Source: Ornithinimicrobium faecis (GTDB taxonomy: Bacteria > Actinomycetota > Actinomycetes > Actinomycetales > Dermatophilaceae). Taken from it: 64,000 bases of DNA. The translations under genes were made by a program, and so were the position numbers. Positions within the stretch are counted from its first letter, which is position 1; every line of letters begins with the position of its first letter. Positions 52,232-64,000 of the stretch are shown piece after piece. Location of the stretch: assembly GCF_023923225.1 (NCBI RefSeq), contig NZ_CP099489.1, positions 2,418,001 to 2,482,000 of the forward strand. The letters run 5' to 3'. The notes beneath the pieces are model-generated. The model ran no database searches and was not told the origin of the DNA. It worked only from the letters and a program-made list of their open reading frames with translations.

Positions 52232-53436
52232 CAGTCCTCCAAGACCTGCAGGCCGGGGAGCGTGGCACCCTCCAGGAACTCCAGGGAGGCACCACCCCCG
52301 GTCGAAATGTGACCGAACTCGTCGTCGGAGTGCCCGAACTGGCGCACTGCGGCGGCGCTGTCTCCCCCGCCGACCACTGTCAGGGCGTGGTTGTTGGCCG
52401 TGATGTCGACCAGGGCACGGGCGACGGCCTCGGTGCCCGCGGCATACGGCTCCATCTCGAAGGCCCCCATGGGGCCGTTCCAGAAGACCGTCTTGGCGTC
52501 ACCGAGCTTCTCGGCGAACAGCCGGGCGGCGTCGGGTCCGATGTCCAGGCCCAGGCGGTCGGCCGGGATCTCGTCGGCCGCCACCACATCGTGGTCGGCG
52601 TCGGCGGAGAACTCGGTGGCCGCGACGATGTCGGTCGGCAGGACGATCTCGACCCCGGTCTCCTCGGCGGTCTTCAGATAGCCACGGACCACGTCAACCT
52701 GGTCCTCCTCGAGCAGGCTCTTGCCCACCTCGTGGCCCTGGGCCTTCAGGAAGGTGAAGACCATGCCGCCGCCGATGAGCAATCGGTCGGCCTTGCCGAG
52801 GAGGTTCTCGATGACCCCGAGCTTGTCGGAGACTTTCGCACCACCCAGCACCACGGCATACGGCCGCTCTGGGTCCTCCGTCAGACGCCGCAGCACCTTC
52901 ACCTCGGACTCGACCAGGCCACCGGCCGCGGACGGCAGGTGCTCGGTGATGTCGAAGACGCTGGCCTGCTCACGGTGGACGACGCCGAACCCGTCGCTGA
53001 CATAGGCATCGGCCAGCGACGCCAGCTGCTCGGTGAACGCGCGGCGGTCAGCTGCCGTCTTGGCGGTCTCACCGGCGTTGAACCTCAGGTTCTCCAGCAG
53101 GAGCACCTGACCGTCCTCCAGCGCGTCCACGCCAGCGCGAGCCGACTCCCCCACCGTGTCGGTGGCGAAGGCGACCGGCTGACCAAGGAGCTCCTCGAGG
53201 CGGGTGGCCACCGGCCGCAGCGAGAACTGCGGGTCGGGCTCACCCTTGGGCCGGCCCAGGTGGGCCATCACGATGACGCGTGCCCCCCGGGAGGCGAGGT
53301 CTGCGATGGTGGGCACCGAGGCTCGCACACGCCCGTCGTCGGTGATGGTGCCGTCGTCGTCGAGCGGGACGTTGAGGTCGCTGCGGACCAGGACCCGCCG
53401 TCCGGAGAGGTCACCGAGATCGGCAATGGTCTTCAC
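52231..53436 (-). CDS. pgk: Phosphoglycerate kinase
   Basis: Transfers phosphate from 1,3-bisphosphoglycerate to ADP. The 401-residue protein has [13 protein letters not shown] near residue 12, the mobile MAHLGRPKG region, [18 protein letters not shown], and the C-terminal [15 protein letters not shown]. The start is GTG ([12 protein letters not shown]), 8 bp after the gap stop; a longer open frame runs into gap and is rejected. Confidence 0.97.
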   Translation of the reverse strand: MKTIADLGDLSGRRVLVRSDLNVPLDDDGTITDDGRVRASVPTIADLASRGARVIVMAHLGRPKGEPDPQFSLRPVATRLEELLGQPVAFATDTVGESARAGVDALEDGQVLLLENLRFNAGETAKTAADRRAFTEQLASLADAYVSDGFGVVHREQASVFDITEHLPSAAGGLVESEVKVLRRLTEDPERPYAVVLGGAKVSDKLGVIENLLGKADRLLIGGGMVFTFLKAQGHEVGKSLLEEDQVDVVRGYLKTAEETGVEIVLPTDIVAATEFSADADHDVVAADEIPADRLGLDIGPDAARLFAEKLGDAKTVFWNGPMGAFEMEPYAAGTEAVARALVDITANNHALTVVGGGDSAAAVRQFGHSDDEFGHISTGGGASLEFLEGATLPGLQVLED

Positions 53437-53444
53437 GGCGCGGC

Positions 53445-54467
<1,023 letters not shown>

Positions 54468-54620
54468 TCATCCGGCGCCTGGGCCGGCGTGTGAACGGTG
54501 AAATCTCTCACCCCCCAACCTATGGGATGAGGCGCCCCAGAGGACAACTGGGCGGACAACAGGGAGGGCTAGTGGGAGGACTGCGGAGAGGACAACCGGG
54601 ACACGCCGGGTGGCGGGCGA

Positions 54621-55601
54621 TCAATCGTCGAGCATCTCGGCGGTCAGCCCGGCGTCGGTGCCGTCGATGCCAAGGTCCTCGGCGCGCTTGTCTGCCATCG
54701 CCAGGAGCCGGCGGATCCGACCGGCCACAGCGTCCTTGGTCATCGGCGGATCGGCCAGGGCCCCGAGCTCTTCGAGCGATGCCTGCTTGTGCTCCACGCG
54801 CAGGAGGCCAGCGACCCGCAGGTGGTCTGGTGCCTCCTCGCCGAGGATCTCCAGGGCCCGCTCGACGCGGGCACCGGCCGCGACTGCCGCGCGGGCGGAG
54901 CGGCGCAGGTTGGCGTCGTCGAAGTTTGCCAGCCGGTTGGCGGTGGCCCGCACCTCGCGGCGCATCCTGCGCTCCTCCCACGCCAGCACTGCCTCGTGTG
55001 CTCCGAGGCGGGTGAGCATCGCGCCGATGGCGTCCCCGTCGCGCAGGACGACACGGTCGACGCCGCGCACCTCACGTGCCTTGGCCTGGATGTTCATCCG
55101 GCGACCGGCACCCACCAGTGCCAGGGCTGCCTCGGGGCCCGGGCAGGTGATCTCCATCGCCGACGAGCGTCCCGGCTCGGTGATCGAGCCGTGCGCGAGG
55201 AAGGCGCCCCGCCAGGCGGCCTCGGCATCGCACACGGAGGCACCCACGATCCGCGGCGGCAGGCCCCGGACCGGTCGCCCACGATGATCGATCAGGCCGG
55301 TCTGTCGCGCGAGCGACTCACCGTCGGAGGTGGCGCGGACGACATAGCGGGTGCCCTTGCGCAACCCCCCGGGGCCCATCACGACCATCTCGCTGCTGGA
55401 GCCATAGACGTCGGCCATGAAGGCACGCAGTCGACGCGCGACTTGGGCGGTGTCCACCTCTGCCTCGATGACGATGCGGCCGCCAATGATGTGCAGTCCG
55501 CCGGCGAAGCGGAGCATCGTGGAGACCTCTGCCTTCTTGCAGCAGGTCTTGGTGACGGGCAGTCTGCTCAACTCGTCCTTCACCCGGGCAGTCATCGCCA
55601 T
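54621..55601 (-). CDS. whiA: DNA-binding protein WhiA
   Basis: A 326-residue regulator with an N-terminal LAGLIDADG-like fold and a C-terminal HTH (near residues 270-310: [25 protein letters not shown]). It starts [26 protein letters not shown], the diagnostic beginning. In Streptomyces WhiA works with WhiB to start sporulation septation; in non-sporulating actinobacteria it is linked to cell division. The ATG is chosen because of GGAAAGGGGG upstream. Forty bp separate it from yvcK. Confidence 0.95.
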   Translation of the reverse strand: MAMTARVKDELSRLPVTKTCCKKAEVSTMLRFAGGLHIIGGRIVIEAEVDTAQVARRLRAFMADVYGSSSEMVVMGPGGLRKGTRYVVRATSDGESLARQTGLIDHRGRPVRGLPPRIVGASVCDAEAAWRGAFLAHGSITEPGRSSAMEITCPGPEAALALVGAGRRMNIQAKAREVRGVDRVVLRDGDAIGAMLTRLGAHEAVLAWEERRMRREVRATANRLANFDDANLRRSARAAVAAGARVERALEILGEEAPDHLRVAGLLRVEHKQASLEELGALADPPMTKDAVAGRIRRLLAMADKRAEDLGIDGTDAGLTAEMLDD

Positions 55602-55641
55602 GGTGGCCCCCTTTCCGGTCCGGCTCGTCCGTCGCGCGTGG

Positions 55642-56589
55642 TCAGCCACCGATGATCACATCCCGATAGGCAGCAGCAAGCCGCAGGGTGTCGTGCTCCC
55701 GCGGTCTCCGCATCTTACGCACTGGACTGACAATGAGCTCTGCCCCGACGCCCTGAGCCACCTCGCGCAGTGCCTTTTCCTCGCTGCGCACGACCGCCGG
55801 GTCGGCGATCACGAAGTCGAGGGTGAGGTCGGGAGCGTGGGCCGAGAGCACCTCCACGTGCTCGGCGGGCGAGAAGCCCTGGGTCTCGTCGTCGTCGAGG
55901 CCCACATTAAGAGTCAGGATCCGCCGCGCCGGGGTGTGCACGATGGCCTCCTGGATGTCGGGGACCAGCAGGTGCGGCATCACCGAGGTGAACCAGGAAC
56001 CGGGCCCCAGGATCACCCAGTCCGCGAGCTTGATGGCCTCGACCGCCGGCTGCGACGCGGTCGGCGACTCCGGCACGATGCGCACGTTGATGACCCTGCC
56101 CGGCGTCTTGGCGACCAGGGACTGTCCCTGCACGACCGTGATCTCGTCCGGTGCTGCGGGGTCGGCACCCACGACGGTTGCCTCGATGTCCAGGGGAACC
56201 TCACACATGGGCAACACCCGTCCGCGGGTGTTGAGCAGTTTCCCGACCAGGTCGAGTCCGCCGACGGGACTGTCCAGCAGCTCCCACAGACTCATGATGA
56301 GCAGGTTGCCGAGGGCGTGGCCGGCCAGCTCGCCGTTGCCGCCGAGGCGGTGCTGGAGCACGGCGCTCCACTGGTGACCCCAGGCAGTGTCCTCGCACAG
56401 GGCGGCAAGGGCCATCCGCAGGTCGCCCGGTGGCAGGATGCCGAACTCGTTGCGCAGGCGACCGCTGGAGCCTCCGTCGTCAGCGACGGTGACGACGGCC
56501 GTGATCTCCTCGGTCAGGTGCCGCAGCGACTGGAGGGAGGCTGCGAGACCGTGCCCACCGCCGAGAGCGACGACGCGCGGGGCGCTCAC
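55642..56589 (-). CDS. yvcK: YvcK/CofD-like protein (UDP-sugar-binding regulator)
   Basis: A 315-residue protein of the YvcK family, which binds UDP-GlcNAc and controls cell-wall precursor flow and growth on gluconeogenic carbon. Visible parts are [18 protein letters not shown] at the N-terminus, [22 protein letters not shown], and [15 protein letters not shown]. Its start overlaps the rapZ stop by 4 bp. Confidence 0.93.
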   Translation of the reverse strand: MSAPRVVALGGGHGLAASLQSLRHLTEEITAVVTVADDGGSSGRLRNEFGILPPGDLRMALAALCEDTAWGHQWSAVLQHRLGGNGELAGHALGNLLIMSLWELLDSPVGGLDLVGKLLNTRGRVLPMCEVPLDIEATVVGADPAAPDEITVVQGQSLVAKTPGRVINVRIVPESPTASQPAVEAIKLADWVILGPGSWFTSVMPHLLVPDIQEAIVHTPARRILTLNVGLDDDETQGFSPAEHVEVLSAHAPDLTLDFVIADPAVVRSEEKALREVAQGVGAELIVSPVRKMRRPREHDTLRLAAAYRDVIIGG

Positions 56590-57620
56590 TCGCGCCCCAG
56601 GTCGCGGTGGAACGTGGTGATGGCCACCCCGGAGCGACCCTCGAGGCGCTTGACCAGCTCCTCGGTGACCGCCACGGAGCGGTGCTTGCCGCCCGTGCAG
56701 CCGACGGCGACCGTGACATAGCGACGTCCCTCGGACAGATAGCCGTCCATGGCCACGCTGAGCATCTTGGTGACCGCGTCCAGATAGGCGTCGACACCCT
56801 GCTGCCCCAGCACAAAGTCCCGGACCTGGGCGTCCCGACCGGTGAAAGGACGCAACTCGGGCTGCCAGTAGGGATTGACCAGGAAACGCAGGTCAAGGAC
56901 GATGTCGGCGTCGAGGGGGATGCCGTATTTGAAGCCGAAGGACAGCACCGCCAGCCGCAGCCGGACGGTGACGTCGGTGTTGAGCAACTCATCAACGGCG
57001 AGACCCAGCTGGTGCACGTTGTAGCCCGTGGTGTCGATGACCACGTCCGCGCTGGAGCGGATGTCACCGAGCATGCGCCGCTCCTTGTGGATCCCGTCCA
57101 GCAGCAGCCCCTCGCCCTGCAGCGGGTGGGGCCGGCGGACACTCTCGAAGCGCCGCACGAGCGCCTCGTCGCTGGAATCGACAAAGATGGTGCGGGGGCT
57201 GCTGCCCCGGGCCCGCAGCGCCTCGACGCCCTTGCTGAGCTCGGTGGTGAAGTCCCTGCTGCGCACGTCGATGACCGCCGCAATCTTCGGTGGGCTGTCC
57301 CCGTCGGAGATCACATCGACCAGGTCGACGAGCATCTTGGGCGGCAGGTTGTCCACGACGTACCACCCCCGGTCCTCCAGGACCTTGGCCGCGGTGGAGC
57401 GGCCGGCGCCACTCATCCCGGTCAGCAGGACCAGCTCGCGCGGCCCGTGGTCGCCGGTCGACTCCTGCCCAGCGACGGACTCATCCTCCGGAGCGGCCCG
57501 GTCTGGTGTCACGTGCTCCCGCGCTCCCTCCGGGGTTGCCGTGCCCTCCTGGTGCTCATCGGGATCCACGGTCACGCCGGTGGCCCGGGACGGCGCCGCG
57601 TCCGCGTCGAGATCGGTCAT
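56586..57620 (-). CDS. rapZ: RNase adapter protein RapZ
   Basis: A 344-residue nucleotide-binding protein with Walker A GMSGAGRST (68-76), DNLPP, and the C-terminal domain ending GCTGGKHRSVAVTEEL. In E. coli RapZ guides RNase E to small RNAs that control GlmS; its actinobacterial role is less clear. The first 60 residues are an acidic, disordered-looking extension absent from typical RapZ (about 285 residues), so the true start could be further in, although no better ribosome site is seen. Confidence 0.93.
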   Translation of the reverse strand: MTDLDADAAPSRATGVTVDPDEHQEGTATPEGAREHVTPDRAAPEDESVAGQESTGDHGPRELVLLTGMSGAGRSTAAKVLEDRGWYVVDNLPPKMLVDLVDVISDGDSPPKIAAVIDVRSRDFTTELSKGVEALRARGSSPRTIFVDSSDEALVRRFESVRRPHPLQGEGLLLDGIHKERRMLGDIRSSADVVIDTTGYNVHQLGLAVDELLNTDVTVRLRLAVLSFGFKYGIPLDADIVLDLRFLVNPYWQPELRPFTGRDAQVRDFVLGQQGVDAYLDAVTKMLSVAMDGYLSEGRRYVTVAVGCTGGKHRSVAVTEELVKRLEGRSGVAITTFHRDLGRE

Positions 57621-57632
57621 CGTGGGTCTCCC

Positions 57633-59609
57633 TCAGTCCAAAACTTCGCCAGTGGCCAGGTTAACGCTCGGAGCGCGGGTGGTCGCCTCACCTGTCAGTC
57701 GCTCGTGCACCAGCGCGGCGAGGGCCGGTCCAATCCCCGACACCCCCGCGAGGTCCTCGACCGAGGCGGCCTCGATCCGCTTGACCGACCCGAAGGCCTT
57801 CAACAGTGCCTTCTGGCGGGCTGGGCCGAGCCCGGGAATGCCGTCGAGTCGGGAGACGGTCATCGACTTGGAGCGGCGCTGCCGGTGGAAGGTGTTGGCG
57901 AAGCGGTGGGCCTCATCACGCACCCGCTGGAGCAGATAGAGGCCCTCGCTGCTGCGCGGCAGGATCACGGGATAGTCCTGCCCCGGCACCCAGATCTCCT
58001 CCAGCCTCTTGGCCAGGCCGATCACCGACACGTCGTTGACGCCCACCTCACTGAGCGCGGCTGCGGCGGCGTTGACCTGCGGCAGTCCACCGTCAACGAC
58101 CACCAGGTTGGGTGGGTAGGCGAACCGGGCTGGCCTGCCCTCCGGAGTGACGGGCTGGCCCGTTGGCCCCGCGGATGCCTCGTCCCCGCCCCCGGTCGTC
58201 TCCTCTGGCGCCCCGTGCGGGGCGGTGAGCAGGTGCCGGAACCGGCGGGTGAGCACCTCGTGCATGGCCGCCGTGTCATCGGCGGTGCCCTCGCGGACGA
58301 TGAACCGGCGGTATTCGCTCTTGCGGGGCAGCCCGTCCTCGAAGACCACCATCGAGCCGACCACGTCGGTGCCCTGCACATGGCTGATGTCGAAGGACTC
58401 GACCCGCAGCGGGGCCTCGTCGAGCTCCAGGACCTCCTGCAGTTCCTGCAGCGCCTGGCTGCGGGCCGTCAGATCACCGGAGCGGGCCACCTTGTGCCGC
58501 GCGAGGGACTGATGGGCGTTGCGACCCACGGTCTCCAGCAGCGCTTTCTTGTCACCGCGCTGCGGAACGCGGATCTGCACGCGTGACCCCCGCAACTCGC
58601 TGAGCCACTCCTCCAGGTTGCCGCGCCCCGTCGGAGCCACCGGCACCAGGACCTCCCGTGGCACAGCCTCAGGCGACTCCCCGCCATAGACCTGCTGCAA
58701 CAGGTGCTCGACGATATCGGCGATCTCCTCGGCACCCTTCTCGCTCACCCACCCGCGCTGACCCCGCACCCTGCCGCCGCGCACGTGGAAGACCTGGAAG
58801 GCGACCTCGAGCTCGTCGTCGGCCAGCGCAAAGACGTCGGCGTCGGTCGCGTCCGGCAGGACGACCGCAGACTTCTCCAGCGCACGCTGCAGGGCCACGA
58901 TGTCGTCGCGCAGCCGGGCCGCCGCCTCGAAGTCGAGATCGGCACTGGCCGCTCGCATCCGCTGCTCGAGGTCCTTGACGAACCGGCCGGTGTTGCCGGC
59001 CATGAAGTCACAGAAGTCCTCGGCGATCTCACGGTGCTCCTGCGCTGACACACGGTCGACGCACGGGGCGGAGCACTTGTCGATATACCCCAGCAGACAG
59101 GGCCGTCCCACCTGGGAGGCGCGCTTGAAGACACCCTTGCTGCAGGTGCGCACCGGGAAGACCCGGAGCAACTGGTCCAGGGTCTCCCGGATGGCCCACG
59201 CGTGGGCGTAGGGGCCGAAGTAGCGGGTGCCCGGCTTCTTGGCTCCGCGCATCACCTGGGCACGGGGAAAGTCCTCCCCCATCGTCACCGCGAGGTAGGG
59301 GTAGGACTTGTCATCGCGGTACTTGACGTTGAAGCGCGGGTCGTACTCCTTGATCCAGGCATACTCCAGCTGGAGGGCCTCGACCTCGTTGCGCACGACG
59401 GTCCACTCGACGCTGGCCCCGGTCTGCACCATGGTGCGGGTGCGCGGGTGCAGGGCCGAGATGTCCTGGAAGTAGGAACTGAGCCGGGAGCGCAGCGAGA
59501 TCGCCTTGCCGACATAGATCACCCGGCTGTGCTGGTCCCGGAACCGGTAGACACCCGGCTCGGTCGGGATCTCACCGGGGCGGGGACGATAGGTGGAGGG
59601 GTCAGCCAT
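57633..59609 (-). CDS. uvrC: Excinuclease ABC subunit C
   Basis: The nuclease of nucleotide excision repair. The 658-residue protein has the GIY-YIG domain ([19 protein letters not shown], residues 18-36), a cysteine cluster near 150-185, a UVR motif near residues 205-240, the RNase H-like C-terminal nuclease with [18 protein letters not shown] and [13 protein letters not shown], and tandem HhH motifs ([27 protein letters not shown]). It begins 3 bp after uvrA and would be cotranscribed. Confidence 0.97.
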   Translation of the reverse strand: MADPSTYRPRPGEIPTEPGVYRFRDQHSRVIYVGKAISLRSRLSSYFQDISALHPRTRTMVQTGASVEWTVVRNEVEALQLEYAWIKEYDPRFNVKYRDDKSYPYLAVTMGEDFPRAQVMRGAKKPGTRYFGPYAHAWAIRETLDQLLRVFPVRTCSKGVFKRASQVGRPCLLGYIDKCSAPCVDRVSAQEHREIAEDFCDFMAGNTGRFVKDLEQRMRAASADLDFEAAARLRDDIVALQRALEKSAVVLPDATDADVFALADDELEVAFQVFHVRGGRVRGQRGWVSEKGAEEIADIVEHLLQQVYGGESPEAVPREVLVPVAPTGRGNLEEWLSELRGSRVQIRVPQRGDKKALLETVGRNAHQSLARHKVARSGDLTARSQALQELQEVLELDEAPLRVESFDISHVQGTDVVGSMVVFEDGLPRKSEYRRFIVREGTADDTAAMHEVLTRRFRHLLTAPHGAPEETTGGGDEASAGPTGQPVTPEGRPARFAYPPNLVVVDGGLPQVNAAAAALSEVGVNDVSVIGLAKRLEEIWVPGQDYPVILPRSSEGLYLLQRVRDEAHRFANTFHRQRRSKSMTVSRLDGIPGLGPARQKALLKAFGSVKRIEAASVEDLAGVSGIGPALAALVHERLTGEATTRAPSVNLATGEVLD

Positions 59610-59612
59610 GGG

Positions 59613-62558
<2,946 letters not shown>

Positions 62559-62565
62559 GCTCTCG

Positions 62566-62571
62566 ATGTTA
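62566..62571 (-). promoter_or_regulatory. Putative -10 of a leaderless promoter (uvrA)
   Basis: On the minus strand TAACAT ends 7 nt before the GTG at 62558. No LexA-type box was recognised around it. Confidence 0.45.
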
Positions 62572-62607
62572 AGTCCTGCCGGTGACACTGACCGCGCCCA
62601 GCGACAA

Positions 62608-62634
62608 GTTATGCTGTTCTCCGCATAGTTATGT
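62608..62634. promoter_or_regulatory. AT-rich segment with repeats upstream of gltB
   Basis: AGTTATG occurs at 62608 and 62628, exactly 20 bp apart, and TATGC/GCATA (62610-62614, 62623-62627) form an inverted repeat between. It is the most AT-rich part of the uvrA-gltB divergent region and is probably regulatory. I cannot match it to a known nitrogen-regulator site. Confidence 0.3.
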
Positions 62635-62788
62635 GATGCTCGGCACGCTTCCTTCCGGTGGCGGACCGCAGCGTTTACAGTCACCGCAGCACTTTTCGAC
62701 ATCGTCAGAGGTGCTGTGCCACAGCGGGACAGCGACGTCCCGGGTCATTTTCACGCGGCTACAGGCTGCCCGCCCACGAGACGGTGCC

Positions 62789-64000
62789 ATGAACCAGAGC
62801 CCTTCCCTGACGTCCCCTTCCTCGGCCGCCCCCGGACGGCCGCCCGCTGCTTTCCCCGCAGGCCTCTATGACGGGGCCCACGAGCACGATGCCTGCGGCG
62901 TGGCCTTCGTCGCGACCCTGCGCGGCTCCCCCGGGCACGACATCGTGGCCCACGCGCTCACTGCCCTGCACAACCTGGACCACCGGGGGGCCGTGGGGGC
63001 CGAGCCGGACTCCGGTGACGGCGCCGGCATCCTCACCCAGGTGCCGGACCGGTTCCTGCGGGAGGTGCTGGACATCGACCTGCCAGAAGCGGGTTCGTAT
63101 GCCGTGGGGCTGCTCTTCCTGCCCGTTGCGGACCCGCAGGGGGCGACAACGGCGGTCGAGGAGATCCTGCACCGGTCGGGTCTGGACGTGCTCACCTGGC
63201 GTGACGTGCCGACCCACCCGGAGATCGTCGGCCCGCTGGCTCGCGCCGCGATGCCGGTCATGCGCCAGGTCGTGGTGGTCTCCCGCACCGGGGAGTCGGG
63301 GCTGGAGCTGGAGCGACGCGCCTGGTTGGCGCGCCGGGTGATCGAGCGCCAGAGCGAGGTCTACCCCGTCTCGCTCTCCTCGCGGACCCTGGGCTACAAG
63401 GGGATGCTGACCACGACGCAGCTCGCCGAGTTCTTCCCGGACCTCACCGACGAGCGCTACGAGTCCCAGCTGGCCGTGGTGCACTCCCGCTTCTCGACCA
63501 ACACCTTCCCGTCCTGGCCGTTGGCCCACCCCTACCGGGTCATCGCGCACAACGGCGAGATCAACACCGTGCGCGGCAACCGCAACTGGATGAACGCGCG
63601 GGAGAGCAACCTGGACACCTCGGTGTTTCCCGGTGACCTGTCGGACGCCCTGCCGATCTGCACGCCGGGCGCCAGCGACTCCGCGACGTTCGACGAGGTC
63701 CTCGAGCTCCTCCACCTCGGCGGCCGGTCCCTGCCGCACGCGGTGTTGATGATGGTCCCCGAGGCCTGGGAGAACAACGCGGAGCTCCCTGACGACATCC
63801 GGGCCTTCTACGAGTTCCACTCGATGATGATGGAGCCCTGGGACGGCCCGATGAACCTGGTCTTCACCGACGGCACCCAGGTGGGCGGCATTCTCGACCG
63901 CAACGGCCTGCGGCCCTCGCGCTACTGGGTGACCGACGACGGCCTGGTGGTCCTCAGCAGCGAGTCCGGGGTCCTGCCGATCCCGGAGGAGTCCGTGGTC
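62789..64000 (+). CDS. gltB: Glutamate synthase large subunit, N-terminal part (truncated by window end)
   Basis: The first 404 residues of the NADPH-GOGAT alpha subunit, which makes glutamate from glutamine and 2-oxoglutarate. The class II glutamine amidotransferase domain is present: nucleophile Cys36 in HDACGVAF after a propeptide of 35 residues, then [50 protein letters not shown], and [11 protein letters not shown]. The reading frame is open at the last base. The ATG lies 230 bp from the divergent uvrA. gltD is expected downstream but is outside the window. Confidence 0.96.
   Translation, partial: MNQSPSLTSPSSAAPGRPPAAFPAGLYDGAHEHDACGVAFVATLRGSPGHDIVAHALTALHNLDHRGAVGAEPDSGDGAGILTQVPDRFLREVLDIDLPEAGSYAVGLLFLPVADPQGATTAVEEILHRSGLDVLTWRDVPTHPEIVGPLARAAMPVMRQVVVVSRTGESGLELERRAWLARRVIERQSEVYPVSLSSRTLGYKGMLTTTQLAEFFPDLTDERYESQLAVVHSRFSTNTFPSWPLAHPYRVIAHNGEINTVRGNRNWMNARESNLDTSVFPGDLSDALPICTPGASDSATFDEVLELLHLGGRSLPHAVLMMVPEAWENNAELPDDIRAFYEFHSMMMEPWDGPMNLVFTDGTQVGGILDRNGLRPSRYWVTDDGLVVLSSESGVLPIPEESVV

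Overview
The window is a high-GC actinobacterial chromosome segment. Operon order and gene content point to Micrococcales, probably near Intrasporangiaceae/Ornithinimicrobiaceae; the genus is not determined. Diagnostic actinobacterial genes are rbpA, whiA, opcA, an acVLRF1 ribosome-rescue factor and a SufR-led suf operon. The blocks suf - ABC transporter - ctaA - ctaB - tkt - tal - pgi - zwf - opcA and secG - tpiA - pgk - gap - whiA - yvcK - rapZ - uvrC - uvrA have the usual actinobacterial order. I saw no transposase, integrase, phage gene or CRISPR array.

Layout. 1-9.8 kb is mixed: a DHA2 exporter, an RDD membrane protein, tRNA-Leu(GAG), dinB, a HipA-like kinase/DUF3037/YbaK operon, a phosphoribosyltransferase, and a TrmH-TauE-ABC ATPase operon. 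9.8-18.9 kb is a storage region: divergent glgA(glgM)/glgC, then cyanophycinase (cphB), cyanophycin synthetase (cphA) and, convergent to it, a CphA-like Mur ligase that lacks the ATP-grasp module and carries a TPR-like tail. 18.9-30.4 kb holds fabG-fabI, SURF1, an atypical SDR, a universal stress protein, a MarR/hydrolase pair, a cell-wall-binding-repeat protein, an ABC exporter, an ABC-F ATPase and a zinc metallopeptidase. 30.4-37.6 kb is the suf operon with acVLRF1 at its end. 37.7-41.7 kb is an ABC transporter with ctaA and ctaB (haem A synthesis). 41.9-50.2 kb is a pentose-phosphate operon ending in an OpcA-phosphogluconolactonase fusion. 50.5-62.6 kb is rbpA, secG, lower glycolysis, whiA-yvcK-rapZ and uvrCA. 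gltB starts at 62789 and runs off the end.

The most unusual signal lies between genes. Several 3' ends carry short tandem arrays, often with a 32-33 bp unit, and in many cases the stop codon sits inside the repeated unit (usp, ctaB, glgA, secG, cphA, the ABC-F gene, ctaA). Two 32-bp families (A and B) each recur at three separate loci, so they are dispersed elements and not only local duplications.

A second recurrent pattern is a TANNNT hexamer ending 6-8 nt before the start codon of about a dozen genes. This fits widespread leaderless transcription, and I used it to choose several starts. All functional calls come from reading motifs and gene order; no database search was run.
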